64,000 nucleotides of DNA from the NCBI GenBank assembly GCA_963763115.1, contig CAVXNM010000012.1:28089-92088 (forward strand), in the 5' to 3' direction. Every line of letters starts with the position of its first letter. Within the stretch, counting starts at the first letter, position 1. The translations under genes were made by a program, and so were the position numbers. Positions 1-8,533 of the stretch are shown here, one piece after another. The stretch is from CAVQCA01 sp963763115 (GTDB taxonomy: Bacteria > Pseudomonadota > Gammaproteobacteria > UBA9214). Below the pieces are notes generated by a model. The model did no database searches, was not told the DNA's origin, and was given only the letters and a program-made list of their open reading frames with translations.

Positions 1-966
1 GACGCGGGTTATCAACTCGGGCGGTTTCCACCGGCATGGGCCGAGTGGAACGATCGTTTCCGCGATACCGTGCGGCGGTTCTGGAAGGGCGATGACGGTC
101 AGTTGCCGGAACTTGCGTCCAGACTGGCCGGATCCAGTGATATTTTCGACCGGCGCGGACGGCGTCCCTGGGCGAGCATCAATTACGTGACCGCCCATGA
201 CGGCTTCACGCTGCACGATCTGGTGAGCTACAACCACAAACACAACGAGAGCAACCGGGAATGCAATCGGGACGGGCATGATCACAACAACAGCTGGAAC
301 TGCGGGGCCGAGGGATCGACAGACGATCCAGGCATCGTGCGGATGCGAGAGCAGCAAAAGCGCAATCTGCTGGCAACATTGTTACTTTCGCAGGGTTTGC
401 CGATGCTGCTCGCCGGCGATGAGTTCGGGCGCACCCAGCAAGGCAACAACAATGCCTATTGCCAGGACAACGAGATTTCATGGCTGGACTGGGAGGGGAT
501 CGATGCGTCCGGTGAAGCGCTGATGGCGTTCACCCGGACACTCATCCAATTGCGGCGCGATCACATCGTCTTCCATCGTTCCCGCTTTTTCCACGGCAGG
601 GAGATTCCGGGCACCACCATAAAGGATGTCGTCTGGCTCAAGCCGGATGGTGATGAGATGCGCGAGAAGGACTGGCATGCCGAGGATGCCCGCACCATTG
701 CTCTGCTGCTGAGCGGTGAGGCGGGGGTGTACCACCTGACCCGACACGGCGAGAAGGAACCCGACGACACCTTCATGCTGATAATGAACGCATCCGACGA
801 CAGCGTCGATTATACGATACCCGATAACGGGGCACTCTACCGACCCTCGATGCTGATAGATACCTCGCGATTCGATGTGGAAATAGACCCGGAGCAAGCG
901 ATAGCGAACCCGTACACCGTGGGGGCGCGGGCGTTGGTGCTGATCAGGTATCGTCGTCAGGAATGA
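1..966 (+). CDS. glgX: Glycogen debranching enzyme GlgX, C-terminal part
   Basis: The reading frame is open from base 1, so the gene starts outside the window; about 321 residues are visible. GlgX is a GH13 isoamylase-type enzyme that cuts alpha-1,6 branches in phosphorylase-limit glycogen in the cytoplasm. Visible family landmarks are TAHDGFTLHDLVSY, the HNESN and NNSWNCG stretch typical of GlgX, and LLLSQGLPMLLAGDEFGRTQQGNNNAYCQDN near the end of the barrel, followed by the beta-sandwich C-terminal domain. It lies near glgC and the trehalose operon, which fits a role in feeding maltodextrins to TreY and TreZ. It converges on the peptidase gene at 1062-2147. Nothing is odd apart from truncation by the window edge. 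Confidence 0.95.
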   Translation, partial: DAGYQLGRFPPAWAEWNDRFRDTVRRFWKGDDGQLPELASRLAGSSDIFDRRGRRPWASINYVTAHDGFTLHDLVSYNHKHNESNRECNRDGHDHNNSWNCGAEGSTDDPGIVRMREQQKRNLLATLLLSQGLPMLLAGDEFGRTQQGNNNAYCQDNEISWLDWEGIDASGEALMAFTRTLIQLRRDHIVFHRSRFFHGREIPGTTIKDVVWLKPDGDEMREKDWHAEDARTIALLLSGEAGVYHLTRHGEKEPDDTFMLIMNASDDSVDYTIPDNGALYRPSMLIDTSRFDVEIDPEQAIANPYTVGARALVLIRYRRQE

Positions 967-1061
967 TTGTCGCGAGAACGCGATTGTCCGATGATCACCG
1001 GTTTCTGTGCGAACGGGCCCGGGAACTCTGGCGACCCCGGGGTGACCGTCGCATGCTCACC

Positions 1062-2147
1062 TCATGATGTTGCCGCCGCCTGGCGGACTGTCCGGTGTAC
1101 GAAGTCCAGCCTGGAAAGTACCGGGGGCGAGAGCACGAACGGGTAGAGGTCGGGCTGACCCATGCTGCGATTGAGGCTGTTCACCGCATAGGTAAGCGGC
1201 AGCCAGTGGTCGATGACCTGGTCGAGTGAGTCGGGGCTGTAGGGGTCGAAATCCGGCTTCGAGGTCATCTTGCCATCATGGTCACCGCCGGGTGAGACCC
1301 GCAGACGGAATGCCCAGGCGGTCTCGAGGGCATCGACGATGTGCAGGTAATGGGCCCAGGTCTCGGCCCAGTCCTCCCATGGATGTGCGGCAGCGTAGGG
1401 GCTCACGAAACGGGACTGCCAGTCAGCGGGTGGCCCCTGTACGTAGTTTTGCCGCATCGCGGTGCTGTAGTCCTGCCGCTCATCGCCGAACATCCGCCGG
1501 AAGTCCGTCAGCCAGTCGATGTCGCATGCCAGACGATTCCAGTAATAGTGTCCGGACTCGTGGCGGAAGTGACCCAGTATGGTCCGGTAGGGCTCGGTCA
1601 ACTCTTTCCGCATGCGTTCTCGCAAGGCGTCATCCGCGTCGGCGATATTGATGGTGATCAGGCCTTGTGCATGTCCGGTCATGGCATGCGCGTTTTCCAC
1701 GAACACCGGTTCCGTATCCGCCAGAAACGCGAATGCCAGGCCAGTCTTCGGGTCTTCCTGCTTGCTGATGAGTGGCAGACCCAGACGCAGCAGGCTGTAC
1801 AGGAGGCGATGTTTTCCCGTCTCCAGTCGTCGCCAGAGCGCTTTGTTACCAGGTACATTGAGATCCGGTATGGTCTGGTTGAAGCGGCAGGCGTCACAGA
1901 AGTCCGCCTTACTGTGTTCGGGTATCATCCAGTTGCATACCTCTTCCCGGGAATAGTTTTGGCACATGCGGTACAGCCGCCCTTCAGCCTGTGGCGCCAG
2001 CGGCTGCCAGCGGCCGGCATCGGCCGGCGTCAGGCCGCTCAGCAGTAACTGGTCAGGAAGGAAGCCCAGAACCGTCCCGCAATGCGTGCATTGGGTGTTT
2101 TCGAAGTACACGACCTGCTCACAGGACTGGCAGCGGAAAATATTCAT
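1062..2147 (-). CDS. Zinc-ribbon and putative zinc metallopeptidase protein
   Basis: The protein starts with a small zinc ribbon (CQSC then CTHC in the first 30 residues) and has a HESGH motif near residue 195, which matches the HExxH zinc-peptidase signature. This layout is that of the uncharacterised bacterial family of putative zinc-binding metallopeptidases. The substrate is unknown and no signal peptide is seen, so a cytoplasmic location is likely. I chose the second ATG (2147) because AGGGGTGA lies just upstream; an in-frame ATG at 2168 would add seven residues. It is the last of three minus-strand genes (PLD-VTT, nuclease-fold, peptidase), 39 bp after the nuclease-fold gene, which suggests co-transcription. 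Confidence 0.8.
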   Translation of the reverse strand: MNIFRCQSCEQVVYFENTQCTHCGTVLGFLPDQLLLSGLTPADAGRWQPLAPQAEGRLYRMCQNYSREEVCNWMIPEHSKADFCDACRFNQTIPDLNVPGNKALWRRLETGKHRLLYSLLRLGLPLISKQEDPKTGLAFAFLADTEPVFVENAHAMTGHAQGLITINIADADDALRERMRKELTEPYRTILGHFRHESGHYYWNRLACDIDWLTDFRRMFGDERQDYSTAMRQNYVQGPPADWQSRFVSPYAAAHPWEDWAETWAHYLHIVDALETAWAFRLRVSPGGDHDGKMTSKPDFDPYSPDSLDQVIDHWLPLTYAVNSLNRSMGQPDLYPFVLSPPVLSRLDFVHRTVRQAAATS

Positions 2148-2186
2148 TCGTTCACCCCTTGTCGTCACCGTGTTGCAGTCGCAGGG

Positions 2187-2894
2187 TCATGTCGACGCCT
2201 GGGGTCGCTCACTCCTCAGTTCCGCCTTGAGCGGAAGGTGGTCGGAGGCGATTCGTGCCGTCGGACTGTCGTGTATGCCGAGTCTTGTCAACGCCGCACG
2301 CGGGTGAACCCAGATCCGGTCCAGTGCGACAAGCGGGAATCGTGCGGGATAGGTGCGCGGATGCGGGGTAGGGGCAAAGTGCCGGCGCAGCCAGCGTAAC
2401 GGTCGCCCCCAGAGGACCCACTCATTGAGGTCGCCAAGCAATACCGAAATATCGGCGCAACCGGATTCAAACAGGGCGAGCAGGCGGCGGACCTGCCGGC
2501 GTCGCTCGCCGGGCCGCAGACCAAGATGCGTGGCGACCACACGCAGTCGCTGCCCGCGCCAGTCGTGCATTACGTCGAGCGCGCCGCGGGGTTCGCGCCG
2601 TGGAAGACTCAGGTCGATCCGCCTGGCTGTCACTACGGGCAGGCGCGTCAACAGGGCATTGCCGTAATCGCGGGTTTCACGCAGCAGCGTTGGACCGGCA
2701 ATCGAAGTGAGCCCAGTTCTTTCTGCCAGGTAATCCAGCAGGTCGTAATCATCGACAGCATGGTGCTCCACTTCCTGCAATGCGACCATGTCCACATTCA
2801 GTTCATTCAATACCCGCACAATGCGCTCCGGTTCGAAACGGTTATCCGCACCAATACACGCGTGGATATTGTAGGTTGCGAGTGTTATGTGCAT
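2187..2894 (-). CDS. Endonuclease/exonuclease/phosphatase (EEP) family protein
   Basis: About 235 residues starting MHITLATYNIHACIG. The fold is recognised by the N-terminal TYNIH segment, the metal-binding ALQEVE glutamate, VVATHLGL, LLGDLNEW and the C-terminal SDHLPL motif. EEP proteins cleave phosphodiester bonds in nucleic acids or lipids; the small size and the neighbour suggest a lipid or phosphodiester role, but that is inference. An in-frame start at 2990 would overlap the upstream PLD gene; the ATG at 2894 leaves a 23-bp gap and begins exactly at the conserved core, so I prefer it. EEP genes next to cardiolipin-synthase-like PLD genes are a common bacterial pairing. Confidence 0.85.
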   Translation of the reverse strand: MHITLATYNIHACIGADNRFEPERIVRVLNELNVDMVALQEVEHHAVDDYDLLDYLAERTGLTSIAGPTLLRETRDYGNALLTRLPVVTARRIDLSLPRREPRGALDVMHDWRGQRLRVVATHLGLRPGERRRQVRRLLALFESGCADISVLLGDLNEWVLWGRPLRWLRRHFAPTPHPRTYPARFPLVALDRIWVHPRAALTRLGIHDSPTARIASDHLPLKAELRSERPQAST

Positions 2895-2917
2895 GACCTG
2901 CCTTATCGCTGCGAGGT

Positions 2918-5074
2918 TCAGGAGTGCCTCGATTTGCGATCGGATCCGCTCCCGCGCTGCTGTCGCCGGAGCAGCCAGCGACTCAGCCACCAGGTTCCGG
3001 CGCCTATGATGAGCGCCAGGATCAGCAGACTTGCGAGCCGGAACGTCTCGGGTGAGGCGATGGCGGCGACCATCTGGTCGGAGAACAGGGTGAGCGCGAG
3101 AGCGCCTGGCACCATTCCCAGCAAGGTGCCAAATGCGTAGTCACGGAACCGGATGTGGGAGGCGCCGGCAACCAGATTGACGACGGTGAACGGGGCGACC
3201 GGAACCACGCGCAGCGTAATCATGGCGAGTAGACCCTGCCGCGCGAGTCGCCGGCTGACACGGGACACCCAGCGGTTCGACAGATTCCGGATGGTGTTGT
3301 GTCCGAGACGCTGTCCGATCGCATAGGTGACCAGGGCGCTGATCTCGGCGCAGAGCAATGCATAGGTGAACCCATAGGCGGCGCCGAATGCCACCCCCGT
3401 GGCAATGATCAGTAAGGTGATCGGAGGAAACACCATCAAACCCGCGATGATGTAGACGAGGATGACGATGAACGGTGCGATCCATTCGCCACCCAGACTG
3501 CTTAGGCGGTTGAGTGTCACCCTGAGATCGATCCATTCGCCCAGCGCTGTCCAGCGCCAGGTTGCAGCAAGCAGAAGCGCAATGATGAGTACCGCCGCCA
3601 GGCCGATCAAGGAACGCGTGGCCGGGGTTTTGTCCTCTTCAGTAATGAACTCACGAGCAATCTGGTCGCCGTCAACGGGCATTTCCGGATCGGCGATTTG
3701 CGCGTCCGGGACCAGTGCATCCAGTTCGTCGGACACGCAAAACCCGAAGGGTGTGAGCGTGCGCCCGTCACCGGCCAGCGATTCGATCACCCGGATGAGC
3801 GAACGGTGCTCTGTCAGCGCTTCTGCCACTGTCGATGGGGCGACATCGAGATACTCGGCCAGCAGTCGGTTGCGCATGGCGGTGATTCCGTTGCGGATGC
3901 GCGTCTCGCCTCCGGCCTCTATGGCGAGGTCACATTCGGTGTCGAGACCCATTGAACGGTTGTTGAAATTGGCGGAGCCGACACGCAGCAGCTCGTCGTC
4001 GATTACCAGAAGTTTCGCGTGCAAATTGATGCACTGCTCGTCCAGACCGGTCACATATGGAACGTAAACACGCAGTCTGTCATGGAGATCAGCGTCGTAA
4101 AGTCGCCTGAGCAGTCGCTCGCGCAGGACGTCCATGGTGACCTGCGACAGCCACCCGACCGTCCGCTGCGGCAATATCACGACAATCTCCGGACCATAGT
4201 CCTCGCCAAGCCGTCTGGCCAGGGCATCGCCGATCGTGTGAACCGTGAAGTACTGGTTTTCGATGTAGATTGACTCCCGCGCGGCTGCGATCGCACCGAT
4301 CACAAGCCGCTCCACCTCCCGAACCTCCTCCTGTGCGTTGTATTCCGGATAGGTGCGGGCAATGCCGATCCTGACATCGACGAGTTCGGCGGTGATCTCG
4401 TCAGGCCAGGGGTCGCCGCCCCCGGTCAGCTCCGGAGATTGAATCTTCCTGCCGGTCGCCGTGTGCCAGCGCTCACGCGCAAGCTCACCAATCGCCCCGG
4501 CGATGGTCCCGCTCACCATCAGCTGGACATCGTGGTAGGGCTGGGGAATCGAGCTATTGATATCACGGCGTCGTGGATCGTCGGGCCGGTGCCTGGAGGT
4601 GTCCCAGCGGCCGAGGGCGAAATCCAGTCCGCCGACGAATGCCACACGATCGTCAATGACGACGCTTATCTGGTGATGCGATGCACCGACGGAATAGCGG
4701 TCGTCCAGGCGGAAATGCAGGCGACGGTGGGTAGTCCAGTCCATCTTGTAGGCCGGCAGCCATTCCCGGTCGGGGGCAAAGATCATCGCGAAGTCCCAAT
4801 CCAGGACATGGATATGGAGCTGCTTCCGGCGGCTGACCAGGCTGTTGAGGAATTCCCTGAGACCGGTGGGAAGCCCGTCAGGGGTGTGTTCCCGTTCGAG
4901 TTTGAAACGGCCGTCGATATCCCAGCCTATGATCAGCACCGAGCGCCTCGCGTTTTTCGCGGTTTCCCGGAACGCATGAAAATATTCGGCGCCATCCACG
5001 AGCAGACTGACGCGATTGGCATGCTCGATGCGCCAGCAGGTATCTCCCGGCTTCAGGATAGCGGATTCGCGCAT
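2918..5074 (-). CDS. Phospholipase D-like protein fused to a VTT/DedA-type membrane domain
   Basis: 718 residues in two parts. Residues 1-480 form a two-HKD phospholipase D module. The second motif is intact (HAKLLVID, followed by GSANFNNRS). The first reads HHQISVVID at about 133-141, so the lysine expected at position 136 is an isoleucine (codon at 4667-4669). Residues 500-700 contain several hydrophobic segments of the VTT (SNARE-associated/DedA) type, with FPPITLLIIATG, GFTYALL and RVVPVAPFTVVNLVAG. Related fusions are thought to act on membrane phospholipids, for example in cardiolipin synthesis or headgroup exchange. Located in the inner membrane by inference. It heads a three-gene minus-strand group. 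The lost lysine may reduce or change activity. Confidence 0.88.
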   Translation of the reverse strand: MRESAILKPGDTCWRIEHANRVSLLVDGAEYFHAFRETAKNARRSVLIIGWDIDGRFKLEREHTPDGLPTGLREFLNSLVSRRKQLHIHVLDWDFAMIFAPDREWLPAYKMDWTTHRRLHFRLDDRYSVGASHHQISVVIDDRVAFVGGLDFALGRWDTSRHRPDDPRRRDINSSIPQPYHDVQLMVSGTIAGAIGELARERWHTATGRKIQSPELTGGGDPWPDEITAELVDVRIGIARTYPEYNAQEEVREVERLVIGAIAAARESIYIENQYFTVHTIGDALARRLGEDYGPEIVVILPQRTVGWLSQVTMDVLRERLLRRLYDADLHDRLRVYVPYVTGLDEQCINLHAKLLVIDDELLRVGSANFNNRSMGLDTECDLAIEAGGETRIRNGITAMRNRLLAEYLDVAPSTVAEALTEHRSLIRVIESLAGDGRTLTPFGFCVSDELDALVPDAQIADPEMPVDGDQIAREFITEEDKTPATRSLIGLAAVLIIALLLAATWRWTALGEWIDLRVTLNRLSSLGGEWIAPFIVILVYIIAGLMVFPPITLLIIATGVAFGAAYGFTYALLCAEISALVTYAIGQRLGHNTIRNLSNRWVSRVSRRLARQGLLAMITLRVVPVAPFTVVNLVAGASHIRFRDYAFGTLLGMVPGALALTLFSDQMVAAIASPETFRLASLLILALIIGAGTWWLSRWLLRRQQRGSGSDRKSRHS

Positions 5075-5644
5075 GTTAATCGGATCGCTGCAGCAGGATT
5101 GCGTACCTCGGGTACGGTTACACGCATTATGACCCCATGGGCTGCTGTATTCTTGATTTCATACCAAGGATAGGCGTGGATGTGGCAGCCCGCATTGAAA
5201 AAAATCAAAGTCTTACGGGTTTCGTATGTGGCGCTTGCGGCCTGTCCGGCAGGGTTGAAGCTTCTTCCCCGGTCGCGTCGGGCTATTGCTTGACATTGAA
5301 ATATATCAATGCATGCCGAACCGTTTCTGGTATCAAATTAAAACACGATACCTGACACCTGACACCTGACACCTGACACCTGACACTGTGATACGGCTGC
5401 ATACCGGGTAATGAAGATTGTGATGGTGATGCCTTCTGATGCCGAGCACCTGGAAACCATCACTACGGAAACCTGTCGTACCCGGAAGACGGCTGGCTCG
5501 ATCATATTTTAATTGATTGCACAAAAAGAGAATGTGCCGCCGCATCATGACACGTGCCCCCGGGTGCACGCGGTTAACCGACAGACTGGATGCCGGCTGA
5601 AATGACCAATACAGTGAAAACACAACGCCTGCCAGAGTGTTCCC
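5075..5644. other. Intergenic region between divergent genes
   Basis: Holds the promoters of the PLD operon (minus) and of the PRC-barrel gene (plus), and the heptamer repeat at 5351-5385. A long open frame on the minus strand (5333-6397) runs through it but is the antisense shadow of the PRC-barrel gene. No convincing gene was seen. Confidence 0.5.
5351..5385. repeat. Five perfect tandem copies of CCTGACA
   Basis: Five exact head-to-tail copies of the 7-bp unit CCTGACA, 35 bp in all, lie in the intergenic region upstream of the PRC-barrel gene. The unit length is not a multiple of three and the array is non-coding, so copy number could change by slippage without breaking a gene. Confidence 0.95.
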
Positions 5645-6442
5645 GTGCAGGCAGCCCTGAAGGGAATGAGTACCCTTAACCACCTGCAACCGGCCGGCAA
5701 GCTCATGCGCTGTTTGCTGCACGCTGTTGACGGTGAAATCGGTACCGTGGAAGCGTTGTATTTCGATGATGTGAGCTGGGTGGTGCGCTATCTGCTGGTC
5801 GATACCGGCAACTGGCTTGCGGGTCGGCGGGTCCTGATTTCGCCGGTTGCCGTCGGCGAAGTCAGGGAGGGCGAAAAGGCGATTTTCATTGAGCTGACGC
5901 GCCGTCAAATCGAGAACAGCCCGCCGCTCGATGCCGACCGGCCGTTGTCGAGGCACTATGAAGAGGAGTATTACCAGTACTACAACTGGCCGGTGTACTG
6001 GGAGGACCTCAGGCAGTCCGGTGTGGCACTGTCGTCGTTTTCGCTGGGGGCGGAGCCACTGGCCGGGAGAGAAGCGCTCGCCAGGCGTCGGGAAATGCAC
6101 CTGCAAAGAACCACCTGGATCAACGGGTGTGTTATCGTGGCGCATGACGGTGCCTTTGGACAGGTCCGGGATCAGATTGTGGACACCCGGTACTGGGTGA
6201 TCCGCTACCTGGAGATCGAAACGCACCGCAGGCGACCTGGCAGCCATGCCCTTGTCAGCCCGGGCTGGATCGAGCGGGTGAGCTGGAGGGACCACCTCAT
6301 GAACATCGGTCTTGCATCTACGGTGATTGACAGTGCGCCCGGCTTCGATCCTACCAGCGGCATCAGCCGCGATTACGAGGCTCGGCTGTTCAAACACTAC
6401 GGGCGCCGGGGCTACTGGCAGCGGAGCAATGGAATGAATTAG
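5645..6442 (+). CDS. PRC-barrel domain protein
   Basis: About 265 residues (GTG start at 5645; an ATG at 5666 is equally possible, with AAGGGA almost touching it). Two PRC-barrel-like halves are visible: KLMRCLLHAVDGEIGTVEAL followed by VRYLLVDTGNW and GRRVLISP, then a second half with VIVAHDGAFGQVRDQIVD, IRYLEIET and HALVSPGWI. PRC-barrels are small beta-barrels found in RimM, the photosynthetic reaction centre H subunit and many uncharacterised soluble proteins. The function here is unknown. The region between the halves is rich in Y and E (HYEEEYYQYYNW). It lies 165 bp upstream of glgC in the same orientation. Confidence 0.8.
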   Translation: MQAALKGMSTLNHLQPAGKLMRCLLHAVDGEIGTVEALYFDDVSWVVRYLLVDTGNWLAGRRVLISPVAVGEVREGEKAIFIELTRRQIENSPPLDADRPLSRHYEEEYYQYYNWPVYWEDLRQSGVALSSFSLGAEPLAGREALARRREMHLQRTTWINGCVIVAHDGAFGQVRDQIVDTRYWVIRYLEIETHRRRPGSHALVSPGWIERVSWRDHLMNIGLASTVIDSAPGFDPTSGISRDYEARLFKHYGRRGYWQRSNGMN

Positions 6443-6607
6443 GCTTGCCTCGAAAAATCGGGATCTCTACTATAAAAATGATTTGTTTCGTATTTTTTCG
6501 AGGCGTCCTTAAGGAAATATCTGAACACATCATCCCTGTGGAGGCGGGGATCCGGCGTTCAGGTCCCGGGATTAATTCGACGGTCTCATGGCGGAGTGAA
6601 ACACAGC

Positions 6608-7873
6608 ATGCAAGAACGACGGCATTCGGATCGAATGGTGGCTTTTGTGATGGCTGGCGGCGCGGGCAAGCGTCTTCGGCCGTTGACTGCGGAACGTTGC
6701 AAGCCAGCTGTTCCGTTCGGCGCTCGCTACCGGATCGTGGATTTCGTACTCAGTAATCTGATTAACTCCGGGATTCGTTCCATTTATCTGCTGGTGCAAT
6801 ACAAATCGCAGTCACTCATCGAACACGTGCGCAAGGCCTGGACCATATCCCAGCTGCTGCCGAATCAGTTTGTAACCGTGGTACCACCCCAGCGGCTGGA
6901 TGATAATGTGTATTTTCGCGGTACCGCCGATGCTGTCTACCAGAGCATCAACCTCCTGAGAATTCATCAACCCGATCTGGTCGCGGTTTTCGGGGCCGAC
7001 CACCTCTACCGGATGGACGTGCGCCAGATGGTTCGGATCCATCGGGAAAGCAGGGCGGATGTCAGCGTCGCGGCGCTGCCGGTGCCGATAGCAGAGACAG
7101 CGAGCTTCGGTATTCTGGAGGTGGATGGCGATAACCGGATTCGCGGATTCGAGGAGAAACCGGCGCACGGCAAGGCCATGCCATCGGATCCTGACCGGGC
7201 ATTTGCTTCCATGGGCAATTATATTTTCAGTGCGCAGGTTCTGATGGACGTGCTCGAGGAGGCGCATGAACGCGGCGGTATGGATTTTGGTCACGATGTA
7301 TTGCCGCGCTTGCTGGACACCCACCGGCTGTATGCCTACAACTTCGTCGACAATCACATCCCGGGTATCAATCCATACGAAGAGGTCGGGTACTGGCGCG
7401 ATGTCGGCACGCTCGACGCCTATTACGAGGCGCACCGGGACGTGCTCGGCATGGAGCCGAAGTTCGATGCCTTCAACCCCCAGTGGCCGATCTTCTCCAG
7501 CCACTATCAGGGACCGGTTGCGAAAGTTTTCAGCAGTACAATCGATAACAGTCTGCTTGGTGCCGCCACGGTAGTGAACAACGCCTCCATTCGCAACAGC
7601 ATTATCCGGCGCGAGGCGGTGATCGAACCCGGTGCTGAACTGGAAGACTGCATTATCATGGATTATGTGCGGGTTTGCCGCGGCGCCCGATTGCGCCGTG
7701 TCATTGTCGATCGGCACAACAGGATCGATGAGAATTCCGTGATCGGTTTCGATACGCAGGCGGACCGGGCGCGTTACGACGTGACGCCGGGGGGTGTGGT
7801 TGTAGTCCCCAAGGGGAGGACGGATTATTTCGCGCGCGATTCCCGGGGCAGTGGGGTGGGTTACGATGAATAG
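6608..7873 (+). CDS. glgC: Glucose-1-phosphate adenylyltransferase (ADP-glucose pyrophosphorylase)
   Basis: About 421 residues. GlgC makes ADP-glucose from glucose-1-phosphate and ATP, the committed step of bacterial glycogen synthesis, in the cytoplasm. The nucleotide-binding loop VMAGGAGKRLRPLT, the allosteric/regulatory RCKPAVPFGARYRIVDF segment, FGADHLYRMD, the sugar-phosphate-binding GFEEKP and the C-terminal left-handed helix repeats (NSIIRREAVIEPGAELEDCIIMD) are all present, and the length is usual for the family. The ATG at 6608 is preferred over the GTG at 6596 because GGAG lies about 11 bases before it. Its product may also supply the NDP-glucose used by TreT in the nearby operon. 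Confidence 0.96.
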   Translation: MQERRHSDRMVAFVMAGGAGKRLRPLTAERCKPAVPFGARYRIVDFVLSNLINSGIRSIYLLVQYKSQSLIEHVRKAWTISQLLPNQFVTVVPPQRLDDNVYFRGTADAVYQSINLLRIHQPDLVAVFGADHLYRMDVRQMVRIHRESRADVSVAALPVPIAETASFGILEVDGDNRIRGFEEKPAHGKAMPSDPDRAFASMGNYIFSAQVLMDVLEEAHERGGMDFGHDVLPRLLDTHRLYAYNFVDNHIPGINPYEEVGYWRDVGTLDAYYEAHRDVLGMEPKFDAFNPQWPIFSSHYQGPVAKVFSSTIDNSLLGAATVVNNASIRNSIIRREAVIEPGAELEDCIIMDYVRVCRGARLRRVIVDRHNRIDENSVIGFDTQADRARYDVTPGGVVVVPKGRTDYFARDSRGSGVGYDE

Positions 7874-7950
7874 AACCGCCGGAATCGACATCCATGTTTT
7901 TATTCATAACGGTATTCCGGATCGTTCAGAGTGGCTGAATGAGGATGACT

Positions 7951-8439
7951 ATGCACACTGACGGTGAAAGCTATCAGGGGATATTCAGGCGTATTGGCCG
8001 CAGTCTCGTTGCGGGGGTTGTTGCCACGGGGGTACTCTGGGTGCTGAAACTCAGCAGTGGTACGATACCGCAGCTTGATACCATACGGTTTCTCGACCGC
8101 GTCGCAGAGGCTACATCGAAGGCCACGGGGTTGCCGGATACGCTTGTGACCGGATGGGTGTGGCATTGGGTGATCGGGACCCTGTTATGGTCGACACTGT
8201 TTGGCATCATGTTCCCGATCCTCCCCGGTCGAATGTTCTGGTACAAGGGCATCGCATTTGGCGTGATCAGCGGATTATTGACCATGCTGCTGGTGATGCC
8301 GCTGGCAGGCGCTGGCTATTTCGGGATGGATCTCACACTATGGGATCCTGTCGTTTCTCTCATCTATCACATTATCTATGGCGTCTCGCTTGCCGGGGTG
8401 TACGCGTTTCTTCAAAAAAGACATGCAACCCCAACCTGA
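7951..8439 (+). CDS. Small four-helix membrane protein, DUF6789-like
   Basis: About 162 residues with four hydrophobic segments: around residues 18-35, 72-92, 100-120 and 132-155. The second contains the WVWHWVIGTLLW stretch. The pattern is that of the uncharacterised DUF6789/YagU-like inner-membrane proteins; I recognise the overall layout rather than a decisive motif. The third of three near in-frame ATGs (7951) is chosen because GAGG lies six bases upstream. It follows glgC by 77 bp and ends 94 bp before the convergent treY gene. The function is unknown. Confidence 0.7.
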   Translation: MHTDGESYQGIFRRIGRSLVAGVVATGVLWVLKLSSGTIPQLDTIRFLDRVAEATSKATGLPDTLVTGWVWHWVIGTLLWSTLFGIMFPILPGRMFWYKGIAFGVISGLLTMLLVMPLAGAGYFGMDLTLWDPVVSLIYHIIYGVSLAGVYAFLQKRHATPT

Positions 8440-8533
8440 CGAGACTGTCTGATCAGGTTCTGAAAACAGCATGCCGGTAGGCTTACCCTGATGCGAATTC
8501 CGTGCAGCCGGGTTTCCTGACGTTGTGGATTGA

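Noticed and set aside
5333..6397. 354-codon open frame on the minus strand
   Set aside because: Antisense to the PRC-barrel gene; it runs through the CCTGACA repeat and has no family-like motifs, whereas the plus frame shows clear PRC-barrel patterns.
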